A stretch of DNA of 64,000 bases from Hippophae tibetana (GCA_037013495.1 CM072811.1:28295659-28359658), one strand, 5' to 3'. Counted from the stretch's first letter, positions 49,200-62,800 are shown. Notes: generated from the letters alone by a model not told the origin. A program made the numbers and translations.

Positions 49200-51110
49200 G
49201 TCTCATTCACTAAGGGCAACAACTTGGTCTGAATCTTGATGATTTCCTTTTGTACATTGGCCACTGTTTTAGGAGGGACAAATCTCAACGTGAGCATTAC
49301 ATGCTCCAATTATTCAATGACCTCCATCACCTTAAGGAACACTTCTTCATATTGTTTCATATAGAAGTCCGCCCAATAGGACTCCTTGTCCACGAGAATC
49401 ACCATTTTAATCAGGGTCCTATCTCAAGTTTGAATTTAAGACAAATGCTCTTTACAAGAAGCGAGCTCACACTTGGTCTCCTCAAAAGGTCATAACTTGC
49501 CCTCAAGTTTGAACACCTCGACTTTTAGTTCCCTAACCTCGCTTTTAAGCTTACCATTTTCCGCTTTCAAAGCTCGAACTGAATGTTTGTTGGCATGATC
49601 AAAATAAATAAAGTTCGACCAAAAAATATGAAAAAGGAGTTAGAAACTATTTTTATTACCTATATTTAACAAGTATATCTAACCCCATTTTATAGGGGAT
49701 AATGTTAAGAAAAAGACTAGTGACATGTGCCTCAAAAATAGGTGGATAGGTCAAACATCATAAATATACAATACAAATGATATGAATGTACAATTGTGCA
49801 GACAAATTTATTTTTCATTGATGAAATTAATTTTTCATTAATAAAGTTTGAATTATAAGAAGGTTAAACTCGTGACCACACAAGTAGAAATGGCATTGAG
49901 CTCGGAAAATTTAAAAAACATATAAACCCTAGAATATACTACAACAATATGCTCGAGACATAAAGATTAATGGTCCCCGTCCCCACCCTCTACACCTAAT
50001 GCCTTGGCTCTATCATCACTTTCATCAAAGTTCAAGCTTTCTTCCTTGTCCTCTCTTGAGATTGTGTAAGCATGTATTGGGGAGTGACTAGGATATATAG
50101 AATACGATAATAGTAATCCTTTAGGTCCTTCTTCTTGGCCTCCATTTTGAAGGATTCCATGGCCAAGTCATACCCAATCTTGATGCTCGATGTGAGCTGC
50201 TTGGCCATCGCATCAAGCTCGACCTTTGTCTTCTTTTCAAACTCAACCATTTTATGGTTACAGTCATCAATTTTAGCCTCGACTCTTTTCTGGACCTCCT
50301 CAATCTCACCCTTTACTTTTCTTTGAGCCTCATTGAGCTCAACAAGATGTTTGGAGTTTTCATTCAGCTCGGCGATGTCCTTAGTCTGTTTTCCTCTTTA
50401 TCTATAGCCTCGACCTCATACTTATTAGTCCTAGCCAATAACACTACATACTTGGCTCGAATAGAGGCATAACACTACTTTTCTTGTGCCAATTCATGCT
50501 TTAAATTCCCTACACTTCGAGCCTTGTAAAACCCATAAAATAGCTACAACTAAAAGAAAGAAAAGAGGGTGCGATGTCAAAATTGTAAAAACAAATTATT
50601 ATTATAAACATAAGAAGCGAGGTAGGATTAACACACCTGGTACATATGGCGACAGATGATAACCTCCTAGCCTGTATACTCACATATTGCCTCGAGTTGC
50701 TTCTCGTGAGCTTCAGTAAGAAGATGACTTATGTAATGATTGAGTTGCTCTGGTACCAAACCCTGATATAGAGCCACATTATCCATATCGATGGTAAGAT
50801 CATTGACGACACCCTTTCCCTTCCTCGAATCTCGTATAGGGTGGTTAGATTCATTAGGACCTGAGTTCGGAGGTGGTGAATTATGTTGCTCTTATGATGT
50901 GGATAAAGGCTCAAATACATTCATTGATAGTCACATTCCTTTTCCTTTTGAAGAGGAAAAAAAGGTTTTTTTTGCGAGAAGATTTACTTCTCTTCTTATC
51001 TTTAGATGAGTCCCTCCCAGAACGGAAGGTGTACTCTTTTGGGAGCTTGCCCTTGAGGAAGTAACCTTACCCCCTATAGTCTAGACAAGAGAGAGGTAGC
51101 AATGAACTCT
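49200..51110 (-). pseudogene. Antisense coiled-coil ORF of gypsy type, copy B
   Basis: Antisense to the LTR at 48324. Minus-strand text includes MVEFEKKTKVELDAMAKQL and SSIKIGYDLAMESF (50250-50150), Lys/Glu-rich coiled coil upstream (50450-50260), and an N-terminal-side block with LNHYISHLLTEAHEKQLEAICE (about 50745-50680). Stops and shifts break it. The same blocks in the same order occur in copy A (42.4-43.6 kb). It looks like the antisense accessory ORF of Tat-lineage gypsy elements, but I found no gag or pol here. Confidence 0.6.
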
Positions 51111-52969
51111 ATAGTATCTACAAAACAAGAATGAGGTGTTATGTGATAATAAAACAACAGATATAAAATTGAGTAAATAAAGAGTGTGTGATAAATATTA
51201 AAAGCTTTCTAATCATATTTTAAATTTCAATATGTGGAGATATACACCATTTAAACTCTAATTGTACTAGCTACATATTTGAGCATGCATAACACCGAAT
51301 ATAACGAGGTAAACTAATATAGAAACCCTATCCATGTGGTAACATCCTCGTGTTTCTTAAGGCAACCACTCAACAGTAAACAATCTACTAAATAATAAAT
51401 CAATTGCAACTCTGAAAGAAATAAAATCACCATTACATCTATCAATTGGGACCTCTATCTGAACTATTTATTTCTACTCTTGCTTGTTGCTTCTATAACG
51501 ATCTAATTCGACACATGAACCCGACTTTCTTCCAAATTCAACACCACTCAAAGTGGTGTGATTAGTAAATGAAGACCAGTAACGAGTAAAGTGAATAAGA
51601 AAATGTTGCACAAAGAAACAACCAACCAATACACGGCTCACATATAATTCACTCGCAAGCACCATCTCGAGTACTCATTACTCACAAGTATAGTTTTGCT
51701 TACTCCGTCATGAATCACTTATATCAAACAATACTCAAGTCATTAGTAATTCAAAAACAGAAATAAAATATGTCAATTTGACAAAGCTCTACTGCATTTT
51801 TTTGAATGCCAAATAAGAAAAAAATATTGGGTATTTATAGAGTGTCAGATGACCATCTCATAAGATACCTCACCAAAGGTGGTGACGAGGTGCTAAACAA
51901 TATTTTTTTTATTTCCAAAAATGAAATTTCACAAATATCCTCACCCGAAACAAAACAAATCATAGTAACAAGATGCACACTATGAAAACCAATCTGGTAG
52001 TGTCTATAAACAGACTCTCATACAAAGTGTTTCTAACTATGTATGTGTGCATTACTAATTCACACTAACCATTTTTACACAGAAGAAGACAAAAATACTA
52101 AGTAAAATAAAACAGATTCTGTATTTTACTTACGAAAAGCCAACGTATAGATACAAATATAACGAGACTTACATTAATGTTTATTTTTCAACAATGTAAT
52201 GTTTATTTCACCTAATAAATATAATATTTTATTAATTAATTTGATTTTTTAAATCTTTAAAAAATATTTTTTAAATTTATTATAATTAAATAAATAATTA
52301 GTTAATTGGTTCAATTTAATAATAGTTAGGAATTAATTAATAAGAGAAAAATAAAAAAATATTATACTTTTATAAAATAATATATGTTTTAGAGTAATAA
52401 TATTTAGTATAATGAATTATAGATTAAAAAAATAGCATAATTTTTGGGCAAAAATTATGCAAAAACGTGCACTAGAATTGAGTTTTGGATTTGAGATAAT
52501 GGATAGTGAAGTCATTCATTTTAACATTGATTATTTTAAATTGAGATAAATTTTGTCTCATATTGTTATATTATAAAAGTTTAGTTCAATTTATCATATT
52601 TTAAATAAATACTTATTATTTTAATATTTTTAATACTAAATAATTTATTTTTTCAAAATTTAAATGTGTGTTGTTGTTCCTCTTTCACACAATGAAAATA
52701 CTAAAGAGACATACAAAAATTAAAATTACCAATATTGTCATTTTAAATTTTGTATTAAAAATATTAAAATAATTAGCTATTTATTTAAAATATAACACTA
52801 ACATATATTATAAATATCACATTCACAATTAATATATTAATTTTTCATTGAATTATGTTAATCGATTTTATTTATCAATAATGCTCTATATATTACTTAA
52901 GATTCATTTTAAATTTAAGACATATAGTATATTCCTTTAAAATAAGACATTATAATAAGAAGATATATA
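51111..52969. other. Spacer, undefined repeat debris
   Basis: The 51240-52140 part is somewhat less AT-rich and could be further element B sequence; a TATTTATAGAG motif lies at 51834. From 52150 it is AT-rich low complexity. The frame at 51665-51474 has no domain. Confidence 0.4.
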
Positions 52970-54662
52970 TGTTATAACTAATGTGTCTTAAATTATATTA
53001 CAAATATTTTGGTTTTATATTTGCAAAACTTCCGCAAATGTACGAATCATTTTATAAAAAATAATAAGTATATTATCAATGTTGATATAAAGAAAGAATA
53101 TATGTGATTTTTAATTTATTTTTCAAACTCTTAAAACCGAAATTAAATGTTAAACATTTTTCATGATATTTTAATTATTTTTGTGTTTCATAATCTAATA
53201 GCATAAACAATAAACATAAATATAGATTCTATAAACAATTATACATATTTTACCATTCATAGGAGTATAGTATTTATGGATATAATAATTAAATTAATTA
53301 TGGTTGCTCATATTATTTAGATATTATTTGTTAATCAAACAAATCAATTAATATCTATGATGGGGTCGATAATTAATTTAATTTATTTATTTTTTCTAAA
53401 AAATTAAAAATAAACTATTTAAATGTCACATTTGGTAGGGTTAGACATATTAAACTTTATTCAAAATATCCAAATTAAACCTAAGAATTTAATTATCGAA
53501 GTATCAACTTTCAAGCTTTAAAACATTTACTAAAAATATGTTGTTAATACATTTTTGAATAATAATTATTATAAACACTTTTGAAATAGAGCTCCAATCT
53601 TACTACCGGACAATTATACCAACAAATAAAAAGACACTATTTTAAATTAGACTGGATAATTAAATTTTAAAATCTAATTTTTAGATTTAAGTTTGTAATG
53701 AAAAATAATATATTTCTCTCATCCTTAATATAAAATATTGAATAAAAATATATCAATTTATTTGTTTTACTTATTTAATATTTCGCAAGCATAACAACGT
53801 TTTATATCATATTTATAAACACTCAATCATGTTAAATTTAATCACAAACAAATTAAATATAACATATAAGAATAAAACATTAAAATAACTATAAAAAAAT
53901 TATTTTTAAATTATACTTTAAAACAATATTTACAGAACTTTAATGTTAGTTCCGTTTCTGGAAAACTTCTAAACAAATTTGCATTTCTGTTTATTAAATC
54001 AAAAACTAGAAATTTACAAAAGAATAAATAATTCTTCTTAAAAATATAAGAACTTTAAAACTAAAAAAAACTAATAAAACTTTCTAGAGAAAGGAAAGAG
54101 ATGAGATTTGAGGGATGATTTTTTAAAATGGGGGAAATGACCCTTTTATAAGTGAAGAAAAGGCTAAAAAAGTGAGGAAAAAAATGTTTTGATTGTGTTT
54201 GGATAGGCTGGCACGTAAGTGGGAGCGTTAGCGCACACAATTGGGTAAGATTTACGATGGGACAGGCACTGGTGCACGTAAGACTCGGCATGGGCATGTG
54301 CTAGCTAGGCGTAGCGCGCATGAGACTCTACAGATATGTGCGGTTCAGCGTGGCGTATGCGGTACTCGATATGGGTGTGCGTTGGCTCGACAGTTTTGTC
54401 CATATTTCCATTTTTCTCATTTTTTTCTCACTTATTTGTATAATAAATGAATACTATACTTTAAATATTGTGATATATTACTTCTAATATTTTTCTTCGA
54501 GTCTTTAAATTATTTTTGAAATAAAAATACCTAAAAAATAATGTAAATATCTATGATTCCAAAAATATAAATTTATATAAAATATGATAAATTACACAAA
54601 TATAAATCTATTTAATCAATTAAAATATATTAAATAATAGTAATTTTAGTGTTTTTTAAGCA
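52970..54662 (-). mobile_element. Second solo-LTR copy (inverted relative to 43586-45323)
   Basis: Read on the minus strand it follows the LTR at 43586-45323 from the start (TGCTTAAAAAACACTAAAAT versus TGCTCAAAAAGCACTAAAAT) through TTTATATAAATT-TTTTTGGAATCA, the GC-rich patch (54190-54400), CCTACCAAATGTGACATTTA, AATATGAGCAACCATAATTA, to ATGATTCGTACATTTGCGGA. It is about 1.69 kb. The ends are approximate and no clear target duplication was found, so it is older or truncated. No internal region is present. Confidence 0.8.
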
Positions 54663-55439
54663 ATAATTTTGATTAATTATATTTGATCATTAAATTATTC
54701 TCATTTAAAAATAAATATAGGATTTTATGTTGAATTAATTATTAATTTTAAATTTCAAAATAACTTTGCACTATTAATTTTAAAGGTGAGAGACATATTA
54801 AGTTATATATCTTTTATAAAATAATTATTTTAAATTAGTCATAAAAGCCCCAACTACATTACATATGTGCAACCTTTTTAAGTGTAAAGTATATTATTTT
54901 ATAATTAAAGTGTATATTTTTAAAAAATTATAAGACTAACATACTTAAGTTGAAAACTATATGACTAAAACACTTGTTTGTCAAAACTACAAGACTACTA
55001 GCACCATTCTCTATTATTTAAAGAAAATATCTTTTTATTATAAGTTTGTATTAAATCATAAATAATATAGTTGGGTTGATATAAATATATTAAATAAAAA
55101 TGTTACGCTAATTAGGATAATTATCAAAAATACCCACAAACTTTGAAGTAATATTACAAATATCTCTAAATTTTCAAAAATATCACAAATATTCCTCAAA
55201 TTTAATGGAAGTTAAAGTTAACATAACTAAGTAGTAATATTTTATACATAAAAATGGAAAAAATAAAAAAAATCAAGAAACAATAGAAATAGAAACTTAA
55301 TACATATTATGATGTTTATAATAAGAAATGATAATTAGTAAAAATAAATTTTAAAAAAAATACAAAAATCAAGATTAAATCTTAAGGAATAAGATTGATT
55401 TAAAAATTATTCATTCCCAATAATAAGTAAAATGTTTTC
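54663..55439. other. AT-rich spacer with dispersed-repeat phrases
   Basis: The stretch 54850-55010 carries the AT-rich dispersed-repeat text (ATTAAAGTGTATATTTTT and similar). No gene is seen. Confidence 0.45.
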
Positions 55440-55479
55440 AAAAAAATATATAGTTTATCATAGAATAGGAAACAAAAAA

Positions 55480-56463
55480 AATGAATATAAATATTATAGA
55501 GGTAAAAAGAAGATATAACATACCATTAATTGGTAAAAAAATCATTATGAATAAACTATCAAAAATCTCCCAAAAGGATAAAAAAATTGGATACATTTAT
55601 TTAGGAAGAATTCAAATATTAATAAAAACAAATTTTAAAGAATGAATAGATATACCAATAAAATTAACACTCATGGATAATAAAATAATAAATAGAAAAA
55701 ATGTTTTATTAGAAATAATTCATAAAAAACTAGGATACCAGAAATTAAAATTCATATCATACTCTAGGTTTAATTGCTTTATTAATGATAAGAACTTCAA
55801 CTAAGTGTTAAGTTTAACCTATGAATTCAAAAGAGAAGATTTAATGAAAGAAGAAAATCATATATTTTTAATACACTATATAGTAGAATATTCATTAACA
55901 AACAATCATAATATTTAAATATATGAACAAAATGAACTTATAGAAATAGATAAAAAAATTCAAAATATTGGACAAATAATAAAACTAGAAATTTTAACAA
56001 ATTTCAAAATACTAGAAGAATGAAACATAGATGTTAAAAAAAATCTATGATATCAAAAAGAATGTACCAAGAAATAATAATATATTAAGATTCACGTTTA
56101 TAAATCCTGAAGGAAAAACATTTAACAAAGAAAGAAAAATTACATGTCTAAAACAAGAAGTTAAAATAATGAAAGCATTAGTTCATGCCGTAATATTAGG
56201 AAGAAAATGATACCACTGTTATATCAATCATGTTCAAAAATAAACTACATAATATAGAATTAGATTTTGATATAAGCCTAATAGGTATATCAAAAAATCA
56301 ATTAATAATAATGAAAGCTTTAATTCTTTTAGCAAAAGAAATGAATATAGTGCAAAAATCAAACATCAAGTACATACAAGACATAAGTGAAATGCAAAAA
56401 GAAATCTTAAAAGAAATAAAAGAATATGGTTATAATAAAAAAAATATAGCAAGACATACATAA
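55480..56463 (+). pseudogene. Pararetrovirus movement-protein remnant
   Basis: Frames in succession hold blocks such as GYIYLGRIQILIKTNF (about 55590-55635) and, at the end, an open piece at 56230-56463 starting with a NIELDFDISLIGISKNQ block. These fit caulimovirid movement proteins by content and by position upstream of the capsid. Several stops and shifts (for example near 55640, 55800, 56050) break it. Confidence 0.7.
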
Positions 56464-59330
56464 GAAATTTGCAGAATTAAGAAATTATGTAAATAACATA
56501 TCCAAGGATAATGAAATTATAGGTTGTAAGTTTGATCTATTTGAAATATTTAAAAAAGAACCACCTAGGAGATCAGATGCATTGATATCTAGGATGAAAA
56601 AAAAGAATAAGGAAAGACAAAGAAGAAACTATAATCCTAGTTTAATAGAATATATAAAATAATTAGAAGAGGAATATGAGATGATGAAAAACTTTGTCCA
56701 AACAAAGAAGAATATGATATCATAATAATCAATAAAATTGATTCTAAACTGGGAAATATGATCTCTAAAAATCATATGAAACCAAATTCATTACCAGAAG
56801 GACAATTTGATCCACATAGAGAAGAAAGAAATAAGTAAAGGCTAGAAGAATTGACTTTTCCTTTCTTGTAGAAGAAAACAACTACCTAAAATGAAAAAAA
56901 AAAGATTATATTGAGGAACTAGAAGTAATATTCTACCAAAATTCAAACTTCATAAAAATTATAGACTTGATCTTTTAGTTTTAGATTATATAAGAAAAAA
57001 GAAAAAAAGCCTTAAATGAATGGTCTAGTGATATGAGTGTAATCATACAAATTTCTCCAGCATAGAATCAAACCTTTCAACTATTAGAGTCTTATTAGCT
57101 CACAAAATAAAAAATATATAAAAATTTGGCTTACAAATTTAACAAAATAACAATATTTACAAATAGAGGTGAATACTCTTATAGGTAGGGAATACTTAGA
57201 TATTATAGTAAATGAAATATATAAGGAATTTATTGGAGAAGACAAAGGTAAACATATTACTGAATTTAGTGAAAATGAAATTGAGGAAACAAAATGTCAT
57301 TTAACAAATATGAAAATATATGACATGTGTTATATAGATTCTTTTATTTATGAATATGAAATATATTATCATAAGTTACCACCCTCAATGTAAGAAACTT
57401 ATAAGGAAATGTTTTTCAGAAATCACCTGAAATATTACATAAATCTATAATAGAATGATGGAATAAAAGAAATAGAAAAACTATACCAAACCCCTTAGGT
57501 GGAAGAATAATATGTCTTAAAAATTGGATAATAATCAAATATCAATAAAGACATTAATATAAACAAAGAAAATAAAATGCAAAATTTGTGATTGATGACT
57601 CTATTAAAATAGAGTTATTAGCGCATTTTTTGTACTTAATGTTTACTTGTTTTATTTAATAAATAGTATTTTTATGGCCAAAAAAATATAAATTTTTTAA
57701 TGAAAAGGGGTGAAAATATAACTTTTGAATTTTTTTGGGATTGTTTATGAATTTTTAATACATGATCAATCAAAAGTTGACTAGGCAAGCCACACGGATT
57801 CCATGCAAGCACGGAGAGCGAATCACGTTGCGCCACATGTGAGAAGGATGAAACATGCACCATGTGTCAGCACGACGTGCAATTTGAGTTTGGAAATCGG
57901 TCAACATGTCATTGCTCTACGTGTTCCACCCGTGCACCACGCCATCCGTTCCCACAAATCAAGTTGTGCCACATGTTTCTGACTCGGCGAGCGTTGACTT
58001 TAATCGATATCCCCTGCCACGCGTCGCTCCATGATTCACCCAATGAATTTCTAATGCCACGTGTCGTACTGTGATTGGCTAAAACTATTAGTTTTGATTG
58101 TAGCCCTTGATCTAAAGCTGATCAGAGCTTTATTTAAGCCTTTAATCCCTCCATAAACCCTAATTTGCCTCCGCTAACATAAGTTTGATAAGTTTTTAGA
58201 GCTAAAAATAGAGAAAAATTCAAGAGAAGACACAATTTTGGTGGAGATTCAAGAGATAATTAATTCTATAATTTAAGATATTGATTGTATTTCTTTTCCT
58301 ACTTTTTTCTTTATCAATTTTATGTGTAATTAATTTATTAATTTAGGGATCTTATGAACCCAATTTTCATCATGTTATGATCTTATATTTTTTTAATTAT
58401 AATTTTTAATCTGATTTTTATGTTATTAATTGTTTGTCCAATAATTTATCTATAGTCAATTAAATAGATTTGAGAGAATTATTTAATTGTTTGTCTTGAT
58501 TAAATAACATGCATAGTTTCTAGGTAGAAATGTATGATTCTTATGTATGTGATGAATGATCGATGAACTTAATGAGTCGTATGAAATTTAATTGACATGA
58601 GAGTATGATTAAATTAATTACTATATTGTGTGTAGTTTAGAGAGGAATACATGCTAGGTTAAATTCAATTGATTATGTAATTAATTGATATTATATTGGG
58701 GGGATTTTAATGATTCACATGTTTGAAAAATTAGGGGATTAAGTATTTTTAGATATTTTCTCATATATCTTTTTTCACAAAATTTGATTTAATTAATTAT
58801 TGCTATTTACTTTAAGTTATTTTAATTTTTCTTCCTTAAAATATAAAAACACTAAAAAAAATTGATTTTTATTATTTTTAGTTTTAAAAAATTAATTTCT
58901 AAAAAAGTAATCTCTATGGGAACGATATTTACTTATAATTATATTACTTGTTACGATACATGTACTTGTGTATTCATTGCAACACAATTTGTGTGGCGAT
59001 CAGTAATGATACAAAGAGATTTTAAAATGTCAGAAAAACATAGATGTAACATAAAATCTTATAAGCAAAATATAAAACATTCAAAAGATATATATTTTGA
59101 AAATAATACTTTCAAAAATATAAGAGAATGTATAACAAAGAACCTTATAGAAAAAAAAAATTAGGAGAAAAAGATACAAGCCAATAAAAAACAAAAAAAT
59201 ATTACCCATTAAAAAAAATAAATGTAAATGTTATATATTTAATGAGGAAGGACATCAACATAAAAAGGAATTTAAAAAAATTCCACGGAAAGCAGAAATC
59301 ATAGAAAATATTTTAAGATGGAATTAGAAC
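56464..59330 (+). pseudogene. Pararetrovirus capsid region, split by a solo LTR
   Basis: Upstream of the insertion, a 74-codon open piece at 57169-57393 (CYIDSFIYEYEIYYHKLP) fits the caulimovirid capsid. The frame is broken elsewhere. The LTR at 57589-58986 interrupts it, and capsid-like text resumes after 58987. A zinc-knuckle relic CKCYIFNEEGHQHKKE lies at about 59222-59270; it keeps Cys, Cys and His but lacks the final Cys. Confidence 0.75.
57589..58986 (+). mobile_element. Solo LTR, 1398 bp, with 5-bp target duplication ATTTG
   Basis: Begins TGATTGATGACTC and ends TTGCAACACA. ATTTG lies on both sides (57584-57588 and 58987-58991). Near its end ATCTCTATGGGAACGATATT and ACGATACATGTACTTGTG resemble the conserved 3' end of plant Ty3-gypsy LTRs. 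A CCACGTG-rich, GC-richer patch lies at 57780-58080, and TTTATTTAAGCC at about 58130 may be the TATA region. It is unrelated by eye to the 43586 family. It sits inside pararetrovirus capsid DNA, so it is younger than that integration. Confidence 0.85.
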
Positions 59331-59399
59331 TAATAGATGAATCAAATATAGATGATACTTGTAGTATTTATCTGTTAGAAAAAACTGAGTAAAAAATGA

Positions 59400-60010
59400 A
59401 TGATTGAGAGTATGAATGCTAAGAATATAAATACTCTTTAATAGAAAATGAATAATTTATATAATATTACAAATCCAAATAATACTTATATTAATGTGAG
59501 ATTGAAATTTCAAAATTACACAAGTTACAATCTACGTGCATATGTAAATACATGAGTTACTATATGTGTAGCTAATAAATATGTATTTTTCAAAGAACTC
59601 TAGAAACAAACATCAAATGGTTTAATTGTAAGAATTACTAACAATAATACAATAAATCTTAATGAAATATTAAAATATACATATCTAATGATAGGAGGAT
59701 AGAAATTTCATATTTCTACCACATATCATTAAGAAACATGAGTTGATTTATTAATAGAAAATAATTTTCCAAACTTATATAAACCTTTTACATAATATTT
59801 AGACAAAATAAGTTTAACAATACTAGATGGTGGAACTATTTATGTGTCAAAAAATAAAAAAGATTTGACTATATCAAATCTAACTTTTTTGCAACAACAT
59901 TAAAAACAAAAAGGTGGTGCAATAGATAAAAAAATAGTAACAAAAATCTTATTTAAAAAACATTTCATTATATATAAGAAATAAAACTTTTTTCTTAATG
60001 AAATTCAGAA
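59400..60010 (+). pseudogene. Pararetrovirus protease-region remnant
   Basis: Between the zinc knuckle and RT, broken frames carry blocks of the kind found at the caulimovirid protease (YINVRLKFQNY near 59480; LLIENNFPNLYKPF near 59740). The catalytic triplet is not clearly preserved. Identification is mainly by position. Confidence 0.55.
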
Positions 60011-60059
60011 AGGTAAACTTTTAATGATATCAGAAAATTATTAAAATTATAAGCTTATA

Positions 60060-60720
60060 AAATCCTTCATATTCAAGAGTAAATAAATCAAAAATGATTG
60101 CTTACATAAAACTAAAAGATCATACCAAAGTTATTAGAGTAAAACTTATGATTTATATTGTAAAAGTTATGATTGAATTTGAAAAAATTATTCAAGAACT
60201 TTTGGAACTAAAAATCATAATACTAAGTAATTCATCTCACTTTAGTCCAACATTTTTAGTTGAAATAAAATCTAAAAAAAGAAGATAAAAAATAGAATGG
60301 TAATAAACTTCAAAGTACTAAATAAGGAAACCATCGACGATGGATATTTTATTTCAAAGAAAGATGAATTATTATCATTAATAAAAGGGAAGAAGTACTT
60401 CTCAAGCTTTGATTTCAATAGCAAATTTTGGCAAATAAGACTCAATGAATAATCTCAAAAATTAATGGTATTTAGTTGCCCTTAAGAATAATTCTAATAG
60501 ACTATTATACTATTAGGATTAAAACAAACTCTTTTTAATGACATATGAACACATTTTTAAGAAATTAGAAAATATTTGTCGTGTTCACATAGATAATATT
60601 TTGGTTTTCAATAATAAATTATATAAACATCATTTGAATATTATTAATTTTCTACGAGAATGCAGAAAAAAAGCACCATATTTTTGGGGGGAAAACATTA
60701 ATTACTTAGCAAAAAATTAA
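60060..60720 (+). pseudogene. Pararetrovirus reverse transcriptase remnant
   Basis: Visible blocks include the FLVEIKSKK entry region (about 60255-60285), MVINFKVLNKETIDDGYF (about 60297-60350), YFSSFDFNSKFWQIRLNE (about 60390-60450), LGLKQT (about 60510) and HIDNILVF (about 60587-60610). The second Asp of the active-site pair is Asn, and stops occur at several places, so it is doubly dead. Confidence 0.85.
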
Positions 60721-60959
60721 GTATTTAAGGTTAAAATTGAAGATGGAAAATATAATCTACAATCTCATATACTAAATAACATTTAAGGATTTCTTAGTGA
60801 ATTAAAAGACAAAAATCAATTACAAAAATTCTTATGGTGTTTAACATATGATGAAGCATACAACAAAACACTTACAAAAATGTGAAAACATTTACAAATA
60901 AAATTGAAAAAAGATAAGGTTTAGAAATGGACAAAACAAGATGTTTTGTATATAGATAA

Positions 60960-61430
60960 AGTAAAAACACATGTAATTTTTTTTCCAGCTTTATATTATC
61001 CAGGTCCAGGTGATATAATAATAATTGAAATAGATGTTTCACAAGTATATTTAATAGTAGATTTAAAAGAAAAAATAAATGACAAAGATAAATATATTTG
61101 TATATAAATATCAGGATCTTTTAGTGATCCATAATTAAATTATTAAGATAATAAAAAGGAATAGTTACTTGTCAAAAAATATTAATAATTTTATAACATA
61201 TGTAATAAGTTTCAGATTTATCGTTAAAACCAATTACAAGAATTTTAATTATTTTATAGAAACTAATATTATAGGTGATTATAAGCAAGGAAGATTAGTC
61301 ATATGATAATAGTATTTTATTCACTATAATTTTGAAGTTGAATATTTTATAGAAAACAAGAATAATTTAGTAGATGTTCTTTCAAGAAAATTAACACATT
61401 TTATTATTTTAGTTCTTAAAAAATAGAACA
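60960..61430 (+). pseudogene. Pararetrovirus RNase H remnant
   Basis: Text after RT includes IIIEIDVSQVYLIVDLK (about 61020-61070), DKYICI near 61095, and an end block with NLVDVLSRKLTHF (about 61355-61400). Stops are frequent. The order matches RNase H of this family. Confidence 0.7.
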
Positions 61431-62800
61431 TCTTGATATTAATATCATGATAAAGGAAAAGGATATAAGAATCATTCAAGAACAACTTGAGGTTTTATAC
61501 CTAGAGAAGTCTCTTTTGGAGACATAAATTAAATATGAATAACTTAAGCGTTCAAAACAACTATTAGAGTCCAAAAACTTTAAAGATAAATTCTCATTGG
61601 AGTTTCATTTCAAGGAAGATAAATCTTCTGAAGAATAAATTCAAAATGAGAAGGAAGAACGTAACAATTTAAAAGAGAGTAACATATCTGAAAAGAAAAA
61701 TAAAAAGCTCAATTTGGTTGAAAAAGCAGAAAAAAAACTTATGTGATCTATAATGGTCAAAAACCATATATTTACAATAGCCAGCTTGAAGCAAGTAAAT
61801 TTATTATTAGATTTAATGAAATAACTCATAGAGTTCTCATTAATAAAATAAAAACTGAAGGCAGTTATGCCAATTATAGAGTACAAAAACTAATAACTCC
61901 CGATGATATAGTTAAAAATGACTCTGTAGCATTACAACAACAACAATTGACACCAAGCAAATTGAACATCCTAGGAAAGATAGTATGACCATCAATATAA
62001 TTTAGTGAAACACTTATCATAAAGACAATAAAGATAGTATGACCACCAATACTATTCAAGGAAACATCCCCCAAGAATACATTGGTTAATGAGAATGAAA
62101 AAAAATCAATATAGAAGTTTAAGTAAACCACAATGATTGAGTCTCTAGAACCATGCCAGAAAATCTATTTATGAAAGTATCGAAGATATGAAATTTTACA
62201 CCATAGAAAAAGAATTATGTACAGTTAATAATTTTAATATTCTTGAAGAAATTAATCTAATTTTTGTTTTTAAAGCTTTCCATGCATTTTTAATTAAGAA
62301 ACTATAACCATAAATTACTTTAAATGAATTAAATAATTTTCCTAAAAATTTCAAGAAGGCTATTATGAATTTCAGGAAGAACATTAAATTAAGTGATAAG
62401 CCTATCTATCTAAGATTCTTTAGTCTACTTATAGACTAGAATGAAGAAGGTTTTGTTATTTCCTACCATTTTATTAAATTAGGAATTTTCAACACTAATA
62501 AGGAAGTCATAAAACTAAAGGCACTTACAAAAAAATGAATTTAATATAAATGAATTCTGTATTCTAAGAGGATAGATACTAAGTCAAATTTACTATAAAC
62601 TTAAGAAAATTAATAATTTTTCTAAAGTCAAAATAAATTACTCGACTAATAAGGTTATAATTACTTCCTATCTCTTACTCAATAAGATGGTGAGAAAATT
62701 AGTAAGTTTGAAACAAAAAGCTTAGATTCAAAAGTCAAAAACATAAAATTTGGTAAATTATTAAAGTAAGAGTAAATTAATGATTTTTAATTATTGTAAA
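61430..62800 (+). pseudogene. Viroplasmin/transactivator-like remnant
   Basis: A Lys/Glu-rich lead (61480-61730) is followed by YNGQKPYIYNSQLEASKFII (about 61751-61810), which resembles the caulimovirid viroplasmin domain, and then by a C-terminal block PIYLRFFSLLID with EGFVISYHFIKLGIF (about 62400-62490). Frames are broken by stops. It parallels the minus-strand ORF at 38275-38947. Confidence 0.65.

Noticed and set aside
52970..54662. Partner LTR of the one at 43586 in a single full element
   Set aside because: The two are in opposite orientation, and the left copy has its own target duplication, so they are separate insertions (or one was later inverted).
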